Shown here in pieces: positions 8,107 through 17,395 of a stretch of DNA of 64,000 bases. The notes under the pieces were generated by a model. It saw nothing but the letters and a program-made list of their open reading frames with translations. It was not told the DNA's origin and searched no databases. The DNA comes from Halobellus sp. LT62 (GTDB lineage Archaea > Halobacteriota > Halobacteria > Halobacteriales > Haloferacaceae): NCBI RefSeq assembly GCF_037031285.1, contig NZ_JAYEZO010000001.1, positions 1,736,001 to 1,800,000 on the forward strand. Direction: 5' to 3'. Each line of letters begins with the position of its first letter. Positions within the stretch are counted from its first letter, which is position 1. The position numbers and the translations under genes were made by a program.

Positions 8107-9030
8107 ATGCGGGTGCTCAGCCTCGTCACCAACAGTCACTCGCGGTTCTACCGCCAGCAGTGCGCCGGGCTCACCGAGCGCGGTCACGAGGTCAATACGG
8201 TGGCCGTGCCGGGTCGCTCGAAGGAGTCCGGGCGGTCGCCGTGGACCTACGCCAAGTACTATCCGCGCGTCGTCGCCGCCTCGTTCGGCGACTACGACCT
8301 CGTCCACGCGAACTACGGTCTGAGCGCACCGCCGGCGGTCGCGCAACCATCACTGCCGACCGTGCTCTCGCTTTGGGGGAGCGATCTGATGGGCACGTAC
8401 GGGTGGCTCTCGCGGTACTGCGCGCGGTTCGCAGAGGAGGTGATCGTGATGTCACCGGAGATGGCCGCGCTCCTCGATCGTCCGACGCACGTGATCCCGC
8501 ACGGGATCGACCTCGAACTGTTCCGACCGCTGCCGCAGTCGTTCGCGCGACGGGAGGTAGGCTGGGACGACGACGCCTATCAGGTGCTTTTCCCGTACCG
8601 CCCCTCCCGCCCGTTGAAGAACTTCGAGCGCGCGGAGCGCGTCGTCGACATCGCTCGCGAGCGCGTCGACCGACCGATCGAACTCCGAGTGGCGATCGAC
8701 GTCGAACACAGCCGGATGCCAGTGTTGATGAACGCCGCGGACGCGGTGCTGCTCACGTCGAAGCGCGAGGGGTCGCCGAACACGGTGAAAGAGGCGATGG
8801 CGTGTAACGTTCCGGTGATCGCCACCGACGTCGGCGATCTCGCGGAGCGACTGGAGCCGATCTCACGCTCGGCGGTCAGCGACGACGATACCGCGCTCGC
8901 CGCCGCGCTCGCGGAGACTCTCCGCGCGGGAGAGCGCTCCGATGGCCGCGAGGCGATCGCCGAGATCGGCCTGCAGCGACAGCTTGACCGGCTCGAATCG
9001 GTGTTCGAGCAGGCTGTAGACGCGGCGTGA
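8107..9030 (+). CDS. Glycosyltransferase family 4 (GT-B) enzyme
   Basis: 307 residues. It starts MRVLSLVTNSHSRFYRQQ, has the acceptor-domain turn TERGHEVNTVAVPG, and a C-terminal donor-binding segment SKREGSPNTVKEAMACN that ends VPVIATDVGD, with the catalytic-type Glu of retaining GT4 enzymes. It is shorter than the usual 360-400 residues, mainly in the linker before the donor domain. Expected to move a sugar from a nucleotide donor to a growing glycan at the cytoplasmic membrane face. It forms an operon with the FemAB-like gene and converges with the ATP-grasp gene. Confidence 0.88.
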   Translation: MRVLSLVTNSHSRFYRQQCAGLTERGHEVNTVAVPGRSKESGRSPWTYAKYYPRVVAASFGDYDLVHANYGLSAPPAVAQPSLPTVLSLWGSDLMGTYGWLSRYCARFAEEVIVMSPEMAALLDRPTHVIPHGIDLELFRPLPQSFARREVGWDDDAYQVLFPYRPSRPLKNFERAERVVDIARERVDRPIELRVAIDVEHSRMPVLMNAADAVLLTSKREGSPNTVKEAMACNVPVIATDVGDLAERLEPISRSAVSDDDTALAAALAETLRAGERSDGREAIAEIGLQRQLDRLESVFEQAVDAA

Positions 9031-9061
9031 GGGCTGGAACGATGCCGTTCGATATCCCGCA

Positions 9062-10171
9062 TCAACTTCCGAGAAACGGAGAGACGACCGCTTTTGCCCC
9101 CTCCACGAGATGCGGAAGCGGATCGCTCGCAGAGAGGTTCGTGCCCGTCCGCGCCGAGACGAGGTCGCCGGCGACCGCGGGCGTCGAATCGGGGCGGGCG
9201 ACGGCGTGTTGGATGTCTCCCGAGAGCGGCCAGTGAAACCGCCGAGAGGAAAACGAGAAGTCGGGACGGGTTCCGTCCCGGAGATAGCGTACCATCGCTG
9301 CGGGGAAGTCCAGTCCCGAAGCGATCGCGAGGTCGAGCGAGCCCCAGAACTTCGGGTTGATCTCGATCAGGTTCGGCGTCCCGGACGCGTCGCGTTTGAA
9401 CTCGACCATCACCGGTCCGTTCCAGCCCAGGGCATCGAGGATTTGAGTCCCGTACTCGGTGAGCGTCTCGTCGGTGATCGATTCCGCACAGGCGCTCTTG
9501 CCGCCCGTCGGCGGGAACTCTCGGATTCTCCTGTGTGAGTAGGTACCCGCCGGTTCACCGCCGAGGTAGAGCGCGAAAAAGCCACAGCCCTCCCCGGGGA
9601 GGTACTCCTGTGCGAGCGGTGAGTCCGCGTACCGCTCGGCGTAATCGTCGACCGCCGCGCGCAGTTCCGTCTCCGAGGAGACGTACTCGACGTATCTGGG
9701 GACTGATTCTGTTCCGGCCTTGACGACGATCGGAAACCCGAGGTCCGCCGCGTCCGAGAGGCTGCCCGCGGGATCGAGCTTCACTGTTTCCGGCGCGGGG
9801 ACCTCAAGCGCTCTCGCGAGGAGGTAGCTCCGCCATTTGTCCTGTGCGATCCGCATCGAATCGCGGCTCGGGAGGACGTCGTCGACCGGGGCGGCCAGCG
9901 AGTCGCGGTACTCCGAGAACACGTTGGTCGTCCAACCGCCGACCGGAAGCACGTATCCGTAGCCGAAGCGGTCGATGACCTCGTTCACGCCGTCGACGTA
10001 CGCCCCCGGCGAGGTCCGTCTGACCCGGTGCTGTCCGTCCGCGAATCGAGACATCCCGGCCATCGAACGCCGATACGACGAAACGACGCCCGTCCGCGAG
10101 GCGACAGGCGCGACCGATCGGAGTACCGAGAGCGACTTTTTCATCATTCCGTCGGTTATGAGGACCTCCAT
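9062..10171 (-). CDS. ATP-grasp domain ligase
   Basis: 369 residues beginning MEVLITDGMMKKSLSVLRS. Order: a pre-ATP-grasp Rossmann-like region with GYGYVLPVGG and the ATP-grasp domain (FPIVVKAGTES for nucleotide-binding Lys; YLPGEGCGFFALYLGG; GPVMVEFKRD and LIEINPKFWGSLDLA for the Mg-binding Glu/Asn). Such carboxylate-amine ligases join a carboxyl group to an amine or thiol using ATP. In glycan clusters they may add amino acids to sugar acids, which would fit the uronic-acid genes nearby, but the substrates are not known. Convergent with the GT4 gene. Confidence 0.85.
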   Translation of the reverse strand: MEVLITDGMMKKSLSVLRSVAPVASRTGVVSSYRRSMAGMSRFADGQHRVRRTSPGAYVDGVNEVIDRFGYGYVLPVGGWTTNVFSEYRDSLAAPVDDVLPSRDSMRIAQDKWRSYLLARALEVPAPETVKLDPAGSLSDAADLGFPIVVKAGTESVPRYVEYVSSETELRAAVDDYAERYADSPLAQEYLPGEGCGFFALYLGGEPAGTYSHRRIREFPPTGGKSACAESITDETLTEYGTQILDALGWNGPVMVEFKRDASGTPNLIEINPKFWGSLDLAIASGLDFPAAMVRYLRDGTRPDFSFSSRRFHWPLSGDIQHAVARPDSTPAVAGDLVSARTGTNLSASDPLPHLVEGAKAVVSPFLGS

Positions 10172-10450
10172 ACTCCCTACTCAACGCGAAACCACAAAAC
10201 CGCACGTGACAGGTACTTGTCTTTGGTGCCGTAAGATGAGCGTACGCCGCAGAGGTGGGGGTGTGCCGCGCCGACCACACCGAGTGGTGCCAACGCAGAT
10301 GTGCCACCGCACGACGACGAGGCGTGTGGCTCACGAGGCCCGATCGGAGCCGTGTTTCCGGTCGCTAGCTCCGAGGTAGACGGACTCGAACCGACGGCGC
10401 TTCCACGATAATTACCGCCTTACAAAGCCGCGAGCGGCACCGCTATCGGT
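10172..10450. promoter_or_regulatory. Divergent promoter region of the ATP-grasp and epimerase genes
   Basis: About 280 bp without a gene. Its right end holds the promoter-like box of the epimerase operon; the ATP-grasp gene has no copy of that box and I do not see a clear TATA element for it. Confidence 0.4.
10420..10429 (+). promoter_or_regulatory. TTACAAAGCC box upstream of the epimerase gene
   Basis: One mismatch from TAACAAAGCC, centred 26.5 bp before the ATG at 10451. It runs into a perfect inverted repeat GCCGC-GA-GCGGC at 10427-10438. Confidence 0.42.
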
Positions 10451-11446
10451 ATGACAGATCTCCCGCTGCCGGAAGCTGATCTCGGAGACGCGACCGTGCT
10501 CATAACCGGCGGTGCCGGGTTCATCGGAGGCCACTTGGCGGCGGCCTTGCTGCCCGAAAACGAGGTTCGCGTCCTCGACGACTACTCGACCGGTGAGACG
10601 TCGAACGTCCCGGACGGTGCGGCGGTGTTCTGCGCGGACGTCCGAAACGAGGACGCCCTCGAACGCGCGATGGCGGGCGTCGACGTGGTGTTTCACCTCG
10701 CCGCGGTCGTCAGCGTCGAAACGTCCGTCGAGAATCCCGTCGAAGTCCACCGCGTGAACGTCGACGGGACGTTGGCGGTGCTCGAACGCGCCCGCGACGA
10801 GAACGCTCGCGTGGTAGTGGCGTCGAGCGCGGCCGTGTACGGCGAACCGACCGGTTTGCCGGTGAACGAGGACGCAGACACCGATCCACTGTCTCCGTAC
10901 GGAGCCGATAAACTGGCCGCGGACACGTACGCCAGAGTGTACGCTGACGTCTACGACCTTCCGGTTGCAGTCCTTCGATTTTTCAATGTCTACGGACCGG
11001 GGCAACGGGGCCCCTACAGCGGTGTCGTCGACGCGTTCTTACAGCGCGCTTTCGCAGACGAGCCGCTGGTTGTCCACGGTGACGGCGAACAGACCCGAGA
11101 CTTCGTCCACGTTACCGACGTGGTTCGGGCGCTACTCACCGCCGCGTCGACGGAGCACACGGGACTGGCGTTCAACGTCGGCACCGGCAGCTCGGTCTCG
11201 ATCAACGAACTCGCCGACGTGATACGCGATGCGACCGGCGCAACCGCCGGCGTCGACCACGAGCGCGCACGCCCGGGCGACATTCGCCACAGCCGGGCCG
11301 ACTGCACCCGAATGCGGGAGCTACTCGGCGTGCAGCCGACCGTCTCGCTGCGGGAGGGAGTCGAACACCTCGTCTCCTACCGACTGGACCGGGCAGCCAA
11401 CGCGACGGGCCGAGACGAGGCAATCAGTGACTCCATCGCGGAATGA
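10451..11446 (+). CDS. NAD-dependent epimerase/dehydratase (UDP-glucose 4-epimerase-like)
   Basis: 331 residues of the extended SDR family. Seen: NAD-binding TGGAGFIGGHL near residue 19, the catalytic Ser region VVASSAAVYGEP, YGADK carrying the catalytic Tyr and Lys near residue 150, and the nucleotide-sugar region RFFNVYGPGQRGPYSGV. The C-terminal third (RARPGDIRHSRAD) is typical of GalE/WbpP-type enzymes. It interconverts epimers of a UDP-sugar. The stop overlaps the aminotransferase start (ATGA), so the keto/epimer product may be the substrate of the next gene. Confidence 0.88.
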   Translation: MTDLPLPEADLGDATVLITGGAGFIGGHLAAALLPENEVRVLDDYSTGETSNVPDGAAVFCADVRNEDALERAMAGVDVVFHLAAVVSVETSVENPVEVHRVNVDGTLAVLERARDENARVVVASSAAVYGEPTGLPVNEDADTDPLSPYGADKLAADTYARVYADVYDLPVAVLRFFNVYGPGQRGPYSGVVDAFLQRAFADEPLVVHGDGEQTRDFVHVTDVVRALLTAASTEHTGLAFNVGTGSSVSINELADVIRDATGATAGVDHERARPGDIRHSRADCTRMRELLGVQPTVSLREGVEHLVSYRLDRAANATGRDEAISDSIAE

Positions 11447-12552
11447 CGCACCACGTCGCGCCGATCCGTCCCCGGTTCAGATTCAGCTGGCTGCTGGACC
11501 CGTGCCCTCGGTCGATCGGTTGGCTCGACGACGACTCGTGGATACCGCGCGGGCACCGGCGGGTGTATCGATGGGCGAAACAGGGGCTGACGGCGGCGTT
11601 CGAGACAGTCAAACCGGAGGAAACGGTGCTTCTTCCCGCCTACGCACCGGGCGGCGTCACGTGGGCGGCACGTAACGCTGGGCTCGACGTCCGGTACTAC
11701 CCGGTCTCCGCCGATCTCACGCTGCCACTCGCCGAAATCAGGCAGCGAATTCGGTCGATCGGCCCCGCGGCGATCCAAGTCATCCACTACTTCGGCTTCG
11801 TCGACGAGGGATTCGACGAACTCGTCTCCATCGCCCACGAGCACGACGCGCTGGTGATCGAAGACTGTGCGCGGGGGTTGTTCGGTCGCGACGAGAACGG
11901 ACGATTACTCGGATCCCGAGGAGATTTTGCCGTGTTTTGTCCACACAAGACGCTGCCGGTCCCCGACGGTGGAATCGTCGTCTCGCAGACCGATGCGAGG
12001 CTTCCGGAGGCACCCCCGACGTGGAACTGGCGTCACGACGCCCAGTACCTCTTCGGCTCGCTTCGAGATCGAATTCCCGTCGATCTCGTACCGGAGGCCC
12101 TGCTCGGTCAGTTTCACTCCAGCGACGCCGAGGAGGTAGCACCGGAGGAATCGTTGGCTGGACCCAGTCCACTCACGTCGTTCGGACTCGCTCGGTGCCA
12201 GCCGGCGGCCGTCAGATCGGCGAGACAGGCCCGATATCGCGTCCTCAGGGCGCTTCTCGACGGAAGCGACGAGTTCCGAGTGCTCTCGGGCGACGTATAC
12301 GACGGCGCGTGCCCGTACGGCGTCGTCGGGATCGCAGACTCCGCCACGGCGCGCCAGCAACTGTTTCGAGAGCTTCAAACGGACGGGCTCCCGTGCGAAG
12401 CGCTCACGTGGCCGCCGGTGTACCGACACGAGGAGGTACACGGCTTCGAGGAGTCGACAGCCCTGCGAAATCAGCTGTTAGTGCTGCCGACGCACCAGCA
12501 GTTGTCGTGGAGTACGATCGGCCGGATAGCCGCACACGTCATCGAATGGTGA
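11443..12552 (+). CDS. DegT/DnrJ/EryC1/StrS-type PLP aminotransferase-like protein
   Basis: 369 residues with the fold-type I pattern of sugar aminotransferases: VLLPAYAPGGVTWAAR in the cofactor region, IQVIHYFGF, LVIEDCARGLFG with the PLP-pairing Asp, and CPHKTLPVPDGG with the Schiff-base Lys169. The family transfers an amino group, usually from glutamate, to a keto-sugar nucleotide. The N-terminal 40 residues lack the usual sugar-binding loop, and the C-terminal part diverges from typical members, so the substrate is uncertain. Overlaps the epimerase by four bases; ends 15 bp from the opposing ParB-like gene. Confidence 0.8.
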   Translation: MTHHVAPIRPRFRFSWLLDPCPRSIGWLDDDSWIPRGHRRVYRWAKQGLTAAFETVKPEETVLLPAYAPGGVTWAARNAGLDVRYYPVSADLTLPLAEIRQRIRSIGPAAIQVIHYFGFVDEGFDELVSIAHEHDALVIEDCARGLFGRDENGRLLGSRGDFAVFCPHKTLPVPDGGIVVSQTDARLPEAPPTWNWRHDAQYLFGSLRDRIPVDLVPEALLGQFHSSDAEEVAPEESLAGPSPLTSFGLARCQPAAVRSARQARYRVLRALLDGSDEFRVLSGDVYDGACPYGVVGIADSATARQQLFRELQTDGLPCEALTWPPVYRHEEVHGFEESTALRNQLLVLPTHQQLSWSTIGRIAAHVIEW

Positions 12553-12566
12553 CAGCCATCGGATGG

Positions 12567-13514
12567 CTACGTCCTCGCGTTCTCGATGAGGGGAGCGAGG
12601 TCCGGGTGGTCGCGAAGCCGCCCGCGGAGTTCGCCGCCGTCTTCGAGAAACGTCGCGACGGCGTCTCGACAAGCGGCCCACTCGTCGTGTCGCCGGAAGA
12701 TAACCACCGGAACGACCTCGACGCCGAGGACCTTCGCGATGGCCAAGCGGTTGCGTCCGTCCGAGAACAACAGCTCGCCGTCGCGGCCGACGTCGACCGC
12801 GATTTCGTCGTTGATGATCCGTTCTGCGACCGTCTGTCGGCGGCGTTCGATTGGATCGTCGACGCCGGACTCCACCAGTTGTCGCTGACTGAGAAAGCCG
12901 TGTTCACGGATCGACTCGTACAGCTGATCGAGCCGGTCACAACGGTCGTAAAAGTCCGCTCGGGACGTACAGCCCCACCGTTCCCTCCCGTCGTCGATCT
13001 CCGCGACGACCCGGTCGAAGAACGCGGTTTCGTCCCACGGGACGCCGTCTTTGTAGTGGCTCTCGAACGCGCAAAACACGTCGGTATCGCGGAAGCGGAT
13101 CTCGCAGCGATCCCAGTCTCCGTCGGCGACGGTCCCGAAGCGACGGAACCGCGGGCGGGTCGACCGCGCCGAGAGCCGGACGATGCGCCCCGGATCGACC
13201 CACGCTACTCGATACGGTTCGATAGGGGCCGAGTGTCGGCGGTTGTATCGCCAGCACGTGAGGCGTACGATGGCGTCGGCGTACACCGACCGACCGAGAC
13301 GAAGCTGTGTCTCGAACGCGGGGAACGCATCGAAGAGCATCCGCCCGAATCGCCGGAGTGACGAATCGAGCGACGTGCCGAACTGGCCCGCGAGGCCATC
13401 CGACGGCTCGATCGCGGATTCGGCGGGCCCGCGGGGCATCGGTACGGGTTCGCGCGGCGGTCGCTCCGGAGCGCGCCGGCCCTCCACAGCGGGGCCAGAC
13501 GGGGGAGGATCCAT
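12567..13514 (-). CDS. ParB-like nuclease-domain protein in a glycan cluster
   Basis: 315 residues. The C-terminal third has a ParB/sulfiredoxin-like segment: the helix region IERRRQTVAERI, then LLFSDGRNRLAIAKVLG and the hydrophobic strand VEVVPVVIFRRHDEW. The N-terminal half is basic and cysteine-poor, with a conserved-looking patch FRDTDVFCAFESHYKDGVPW. The first 25 residues are proline-rich and the true start may be internal. ParB-fold proteins bind DNA or hydrolyse nucleotides, but this one sits alone beside sugar genes and lacks a partner ParA. I infer a role in glycan biology only from position. Convergent with the aminotransferase. Confidence 0.72.
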   Translation of the reverse strand: MDPPPSGPAVEGRRAPERPPREPVPMPRGPAESAIEPSDGLAGQFGTSLDSSLRRFGRMLFDAFPAFETQLRLGRSVYADAIVRLTCWRYNRRHSAPIEPYRVAWVDPGRIVRLSARSTRPRFRRFGTVADGDWDRCEIRFRDTDVFCAFESHYKDGVPWDETAFFDRVVAEIDDGRERWGCTSRADFYDRCDRLDQLYESIREHGFLSQRQLVESGVDDPIERRRQTVAERIINDEIAVDVGRDGELLFSDGRNRLAIAKVLGVEVVPVVIFRRHDEWAACRDAVATFLEDGGELRGRLRDHPDLAPLIENART

Positions 13515-14417
13515 AGCGATCAGGTACCCGAAATCCGAATCAACGGCTCCGAAACGAGCCGTGCAATCGCGGCGGTCGGGACGCCGTACGTTCGACTGAT
13601 AGATGCGGGATAGCCCGAGACGACACCGCGGGACAGGTCACGGAGGCGCATACTTCGTTCGAACGGTCCGGTCACGCTGGAAGCCGACGTGAACGAACCA
13701 GTTTGTATTGCTCCGGATACCGAGGATACGGACTGACTACGTTCGACGTCGGAGAGCCGCCCGCGGATCCCACAGGACGCTCAACCGCCACGACGACACA
13801 CGTTTGGGGAGGTTGCCGATCCGAGCGTCGTCGAGCGCGTAGGAGAGCCGAAACAGGACGTCCGGAACAGACGACGGGAGTTGGCGAGTCGCTAAACGAA
13901 TCGATAACGCAAAGTAACGTTCCGATACTGAGACGATACCCGACACAAAAGTCAGGTGGTTTTAATATTGTGCTTCTTAATAGTGTGTTTGTCACAAGAA
14001 AAACACCTATGGGCTGTGGCCGAGAATAAGACTTCCATCGAGATGAGGCGAAAAAGGTAACAACGGAGCGATCCATTCGTATGCAACAGACTACCACAAA
14101 TTCGAGGGTGGAGTGTCGCGAGCGCCAGCGGATATACCGGCGCGTACCGACCGGAACGGGTCCCCGTGCTCGATCCAGTCGAGGGGCGGCCGATCGGCGG
14201 TTTAGTAAGCCCTCGAGGGCTATACGGCCTCCGGGAGTTCCCCTCAGTATTCCGGGAGTGGACCGCGTTGCACCCGTGCAATCGCACCGAAGACGCAGGA
14301 GGTGGGTATGACACCGCGCGTCCGCGGTCCCCAGTCAGTACCGGGACGACACCTCGGCGCGAAGAGCTCCCTGAATCGAGTTTTCGCAGTTGCCCTCACA
14401 GTGACGAGTAACGAGTT
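13515..14417. other. Intergenic region without a clear gene
   Basis: About 900 bp. The centre (13950-14000) is AT-rich with runs such as TTTTAATATTG and may hold promoter elements. Several ORFs of 60-140 codons are open but are arginine- and serine-rich, not acidic like real genes here, and have no recognisable motif. The region could hold decayed gene remnants; I see nothing I can name. Confidence 0.45.
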
Positions 14418-14987
14418 ATGAGCGTATCAACACAGCAACACGAAGAACGGAGCGGCACCGAAGCGGAGTCAACAGAGACAGCGGAGGCGAGTCACGACGT
14501 CAGGCAGGGCGGGCCGTCACTGGACGTCATCTTCGACGTGCTCAGAAACCGCCGTCGACGGCTCGTGATGCAGGCGGTAGAGGAGTGCAACGGGGAAACG
14601 ACGCTGAGTGACCTCGCCGAGCACATCGGCGGAATCGAGAACGACAAACCGCCGGAGGCGCTCAACGCGCAGGAGCGAAAGCGCGTGTACGTCGGCCTGT
14701 ATCAGTGCCACCTGCCGAAGATGCACGACGCCGGCGCGATCGAGTTCGACAAGGACCGCGGGACCGTCGAGCGGGGAGAAGTCACCGAACGGTATCACAA
14801 GTACCTCCAACGAGAGGTTGAAGGGGGCTCACCGTGGCCGACGTACTACGGAGCGCTCGCCGGCGGCACGTTTTTCCTCTACGTCGGGACCGTCGCGCTC
14901 GTCGGCCCGCAACCGGTCGTCGCAGTCGCCTCGCTCGTTCTCATCGGCGCACTGTCGGCGTATCACTGGAAGAACGAATCGGCCTGA
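14418..14987 (+). CDS. DUF7344-type winged-helix protein with two C-terminal membrane helices
   Basis: 189 residues: an acidic, serine/threonine-rich tail of 35 residues, a winged-helix domain (LDVIFDVLRNRRRRLVMQAV, then TLSDLAEHI and YVGLYQCHLPKMHDAG), then two hydrophobic segments near residues 136-158 and 160-180. This layout matches the haloarchaeal DUF7344 group. It is probably a membrane-tethered transcription regulator, although no target is visible. It stands alone between the ParB-like gene and glmS, and may sense the cell surface, which is a guess from its anchor and its neighbours. Confidence 0.82.
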   Translation: MSVSTQQHEERSGTEAESTETAEASHDVRQGGPSLDVIFDVLRNRRRRLVMQAVEECNGETTLSDLAEHIGGIENDKPPEALNAQERKRVYVGLYQCHLPKMHDAGAIEFDKDRGTVERGEVTERYHKYLQREVEGGSPWPTYYGALAGGTFFLYVGTVALVGPQPVVAVASLVLIGALSAYHWKNESA

Positions 14988-15309
14988 AAACCGCGGAGCG
15001 AATCGACCTGAGAACCGCTGACCGAGGGTTCACGCGCTGATTTTGCGGCATAATTAGGAGACCTCCGCATACGGCTGTGAGAGGGTTGTCACGGGGATCA
15101 CGGTCATCGTGTCGGCATCGCTACAGCGACCACCTAACTGGTGTTGGTTCTGAGTGTCTCATCATAACAAAGCCCGGTGCTCCAGTCGAATACAGCCGTC
15201 CGCTTCGGTTCGGTTCCGGGCGGGTCACACAACGTATGGTCCCACAACGCAGATTCGATAGTTCACGGACGAGTCGTACCGAAACCGACGAGAGAGCGAG
15301 GGTGTAAAG
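14988..15309. promoter_or_regulatory. Intergenic region and leader upstream of glmS
   Basis: About 320 bp. It contains the TAACAAAGCC box at 15165-15174. If transcription starts about 28 bp after the box centre (near 15198), glmS has a leader of about 110 nt. That leader holds a 23-codon ORF (ATG 15236, stop 15305-15307) that ends two bases before the glmS ATG. It might couple translation, but it has no recognisable content. Confidence 0.4.
15165..15174 (+). promoter_or_regulatory. TAACAAAGCC box upstream of glmS
   Basis: Exact copy of the box on the coding strand, followed by GTGCTCCAG, a 9-mer whose last eight bases (TGCTCCAG) also follow the box at 2276. It lies about 140 bp before the glmS start, so it would give a leadered transcript, unlike the copies at 2005 and 7065. 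Confidence 0.42.
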
Positions 15310-17262
15310 ATGTGTGGTATCATCGTCCGCGCCGGTGTCGGCGACGCCCTCGGAGAGCTCTTGACCGGCCTCCGAAACCTCGAGTACCGCGGGTACGACT
15401 CCGCCGGGGTGGCACTCCGGCGGAACGACGGAGAGATCGTCGTCTGCAAACGCGAGGGCGAGACAGACGCCCTCGAAGCCGACCTCGACAGTGACCGCCT
15501 GAGCGGTTCAGTGGGGATCGGACATACCCGGTGGAGCACGCACGGCGCTCCCTCCGACGCCAACGCCCACCCACATACCGACGGGTCAAACCGGGTCGCA
15601 GTCGTTCACAACGGGATCATCCGAAACTACGAGACACTCAGACGCGAACTCCGAGATCGAGGCCACGAGTTCACCAGTGAGACCGACACCGAGGTTATTC
15701 CGCATCTCGTCGCCGACGCGCTCGACGCCGGTATCGATCCCGAGACGGCGTTCCGATCGGCGATAGACCGGATCGAGGGGAGTTACGCGATCGCGATGGT
15801 CGTCGACGGTCGCGAGGAGGTGTACGCGACACGGCGCGGATCGCCGTTGGTCTTGGGGGTCGGCGAGACCGCGAACTACCTCGCGAGCGACGTCCCCGCC
15901 TTCCTCGAGTTCACCGACCGCGTGGTGTATCTCGAAGATGACGACGTCGTCGTCGTCGACGCCGAGGGCTATCAGATCTCCGACGTGGCCGGCGATCCGA
16001 TCGAACGGACCGTCGAGACGGTGGACTGGGACGCCGGGGACGCCAGGAAGGGCGTGTACAATCACTTTATGCGAAAAGAGATCGACGAACAGCCCGTCTC
16101 GCTCAGACAGACTATCAACGGCCGGATCGAGGGCGGAAAGAGCGTCCTTTCGGAGTTCCCGCAGGGATCGCTCGCGGACGTCGACGAGGTGATCTTCGTC
16201 GCCTGCGGCACCTCGTATCACGCGGGGATGTACGGCTGTACGCTGCTTCGGCGACGGGGTATTCCGGCGACAGCGGTTCCCGCCAACGAGTTCGCGCACG
16301 AACCGATGCCCGTCACGGACCGCACACTCGTAATTGCCGTGACACAGAGCGGCGAAACCGCCGACACACTGGCGTCGTTGCGGGCGGCAAACAGCTCGCC
16401 GGCACGAACGCTCGCGGTGACCAACGTGGTCGGCTCCACGGCGGCGAGGGAAGCCAACGACGCGCTCTTCATCCGCGCGGGGCCCGAGATCGGCGTCGCC
16501 GCGACGAAGACGTTCTCCTCGCAGGTCGCCGCGATCGCGCTGCTGGCCGATCGGCTGGAAGACGACGGAGCGGGACAGAGCGCGGGATGGTCGACGGCCG
16601 AGGAGACTGATCGATCCGCGGATCAGATCGATCGATCGGTTTCGACGACCGCAACGAAGAATCGCGAAGGCGCGAACGGTCGGACTGGAGGAGGCGATCG
16701 CGCGGAGAACGACGGCCAAACCGCGTACGACAACGGTGATGTTTCCGAACTTCGCGCGTTGCCGGACCACGTCGAAACCGTCGTCGGCGACGGCAATGCG
16801 GCGCGTTTGGCCACACAGTACGCAGATGCGGACTCGTACTTCTTCATCGGCCGGGGCGTCGGGTATCCAGTGGCGCTGGAAGGCGCGCTGAAGTTCAAGG
16901 AGATAACCTACGAGCACGCCGAGGGGTTCGCGGCCGGAGAGCTGAAACACGGGCCGCTCGCGCTCGTGACACCCGCCACCGTCGTCGTCGCGATCTTCAC
17001 CGGTCGCAACGACGAGCGGACGCTTCACAACATCCGCGAGGCGCAGAGCCGCGGTGCGCCCGTCATCGGAATCGGTCCCGAATCCGCCACGGACGTTCGA
17101 GAGAAAGTCGACGAGTATCTGTCTTATCCCGACGTCGGACCGAACCTAGCCGGGATCCTCGCCAACGTCCACCTGCAGTTGCTCGCGTATCACGCCGCGG
17201 AAATTCGCGATCGAGCGATCGACAAACCGCGAAACCTGGCGAAAAGCGTCACAGTCGAGTGA
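15310..17262 (+). CDS. glmS: Glutamine-fructose-6-phosphate aminotransferase (isomerizing)
   Basis: 650 residues. It makes glucosamine 6-phosphate from fructose 6-phosphate and glutamine, the entry to UDP-GlcNAc-type sugars used by the glycan genes upstream. Seen: N-terminal glutaminase domain with nucleophile Cys2 (MCGIIVRAG), YRGYDSAG and HTRWSTHG motifs; first SIS domain with ACGTSYHAGMYG and TQSGETADT; second SIS domain with FIGRGVGYPVALEGALK and the C-terminal KPRNLAKSVTVE. About 60 low-complexity residues (roughly 418-477) are inserted between the SIS domains, which makes it longer than the usual 600 or so. A cytoplasmic enzyme; the insertion sits in the linker and should not touch the active sites. 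Confidence 0.95.
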   Translation: MCGIIVRAGVGDALGELLTGLRNLEYRGYDSAGVALRRNDGEIVVCKREGETDALEADLDSDRLSGSVGIGHTRWSTHGAPSDANAHPHTDGSNRVAVVHNGIIRNYETLRRELRDRGHEFTSETDTEVIPHLVADALDAGIDPETAFRSAIDRIEGSYAIAMVVDGREEVYATRRGSPLVLGVGETANYLASDVPAFLEFTDRVVYLEDDDVVVVDAEGYQISDVAGDPIERTVETVDWDAGDARKGVYNHFMRKEIDEQPVSLRQTINGRIEGGKSVLSEFPQGSLADVDEVIFVACGTSYHAGMYGCTLLRRRGIPATAVPANEFAHEPMPVTDRTLVIAVTQSGETADTLASLRAANSSPARTLAVTNVVGSTAAREANDALFIRAGPEIGVAATKTFSSQVAAIALLADRLEDDGAGQSAGWSTAEETDRSADQIDRSVSTTATKNREGANGRTGGGDRAENDGQTAYDNGDVSELRALPDHVETVVGDGNAARLATQYADADSYFFIGRGVGYPVALEGALKFKEITYEHAEGFAAGELKHGPLALVTPATVVVAIFTGRNDERTLHNIREAQSRGAPVIGIGPESATDVREKVDEYLSYPDVGPNLAGILANVHLQLLAYHAAEIRDRAIDKPRNLAKSVTVE

Positions 17263-17395
17263 CTATCGAGCGGTTCGATGTCCAGTATGAGCGGTGCTGT
17301 ATCCGGAATAGAAGCAGGACTCAGGGGGTGGCACGGAGTGGGAGACGCAGAGAGTCAGAGAGTGGAGTACGTGAGAGAGACAGGGAGAAAACGAA

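Noticed and set aside
13737-13946. Minus-strand ORF of 69 codons with a protein-like stretch ending WDPRAALRRRT
   Set aside because: Basic rather than acidic, no family match and no start signal; at most a decayed fragment.
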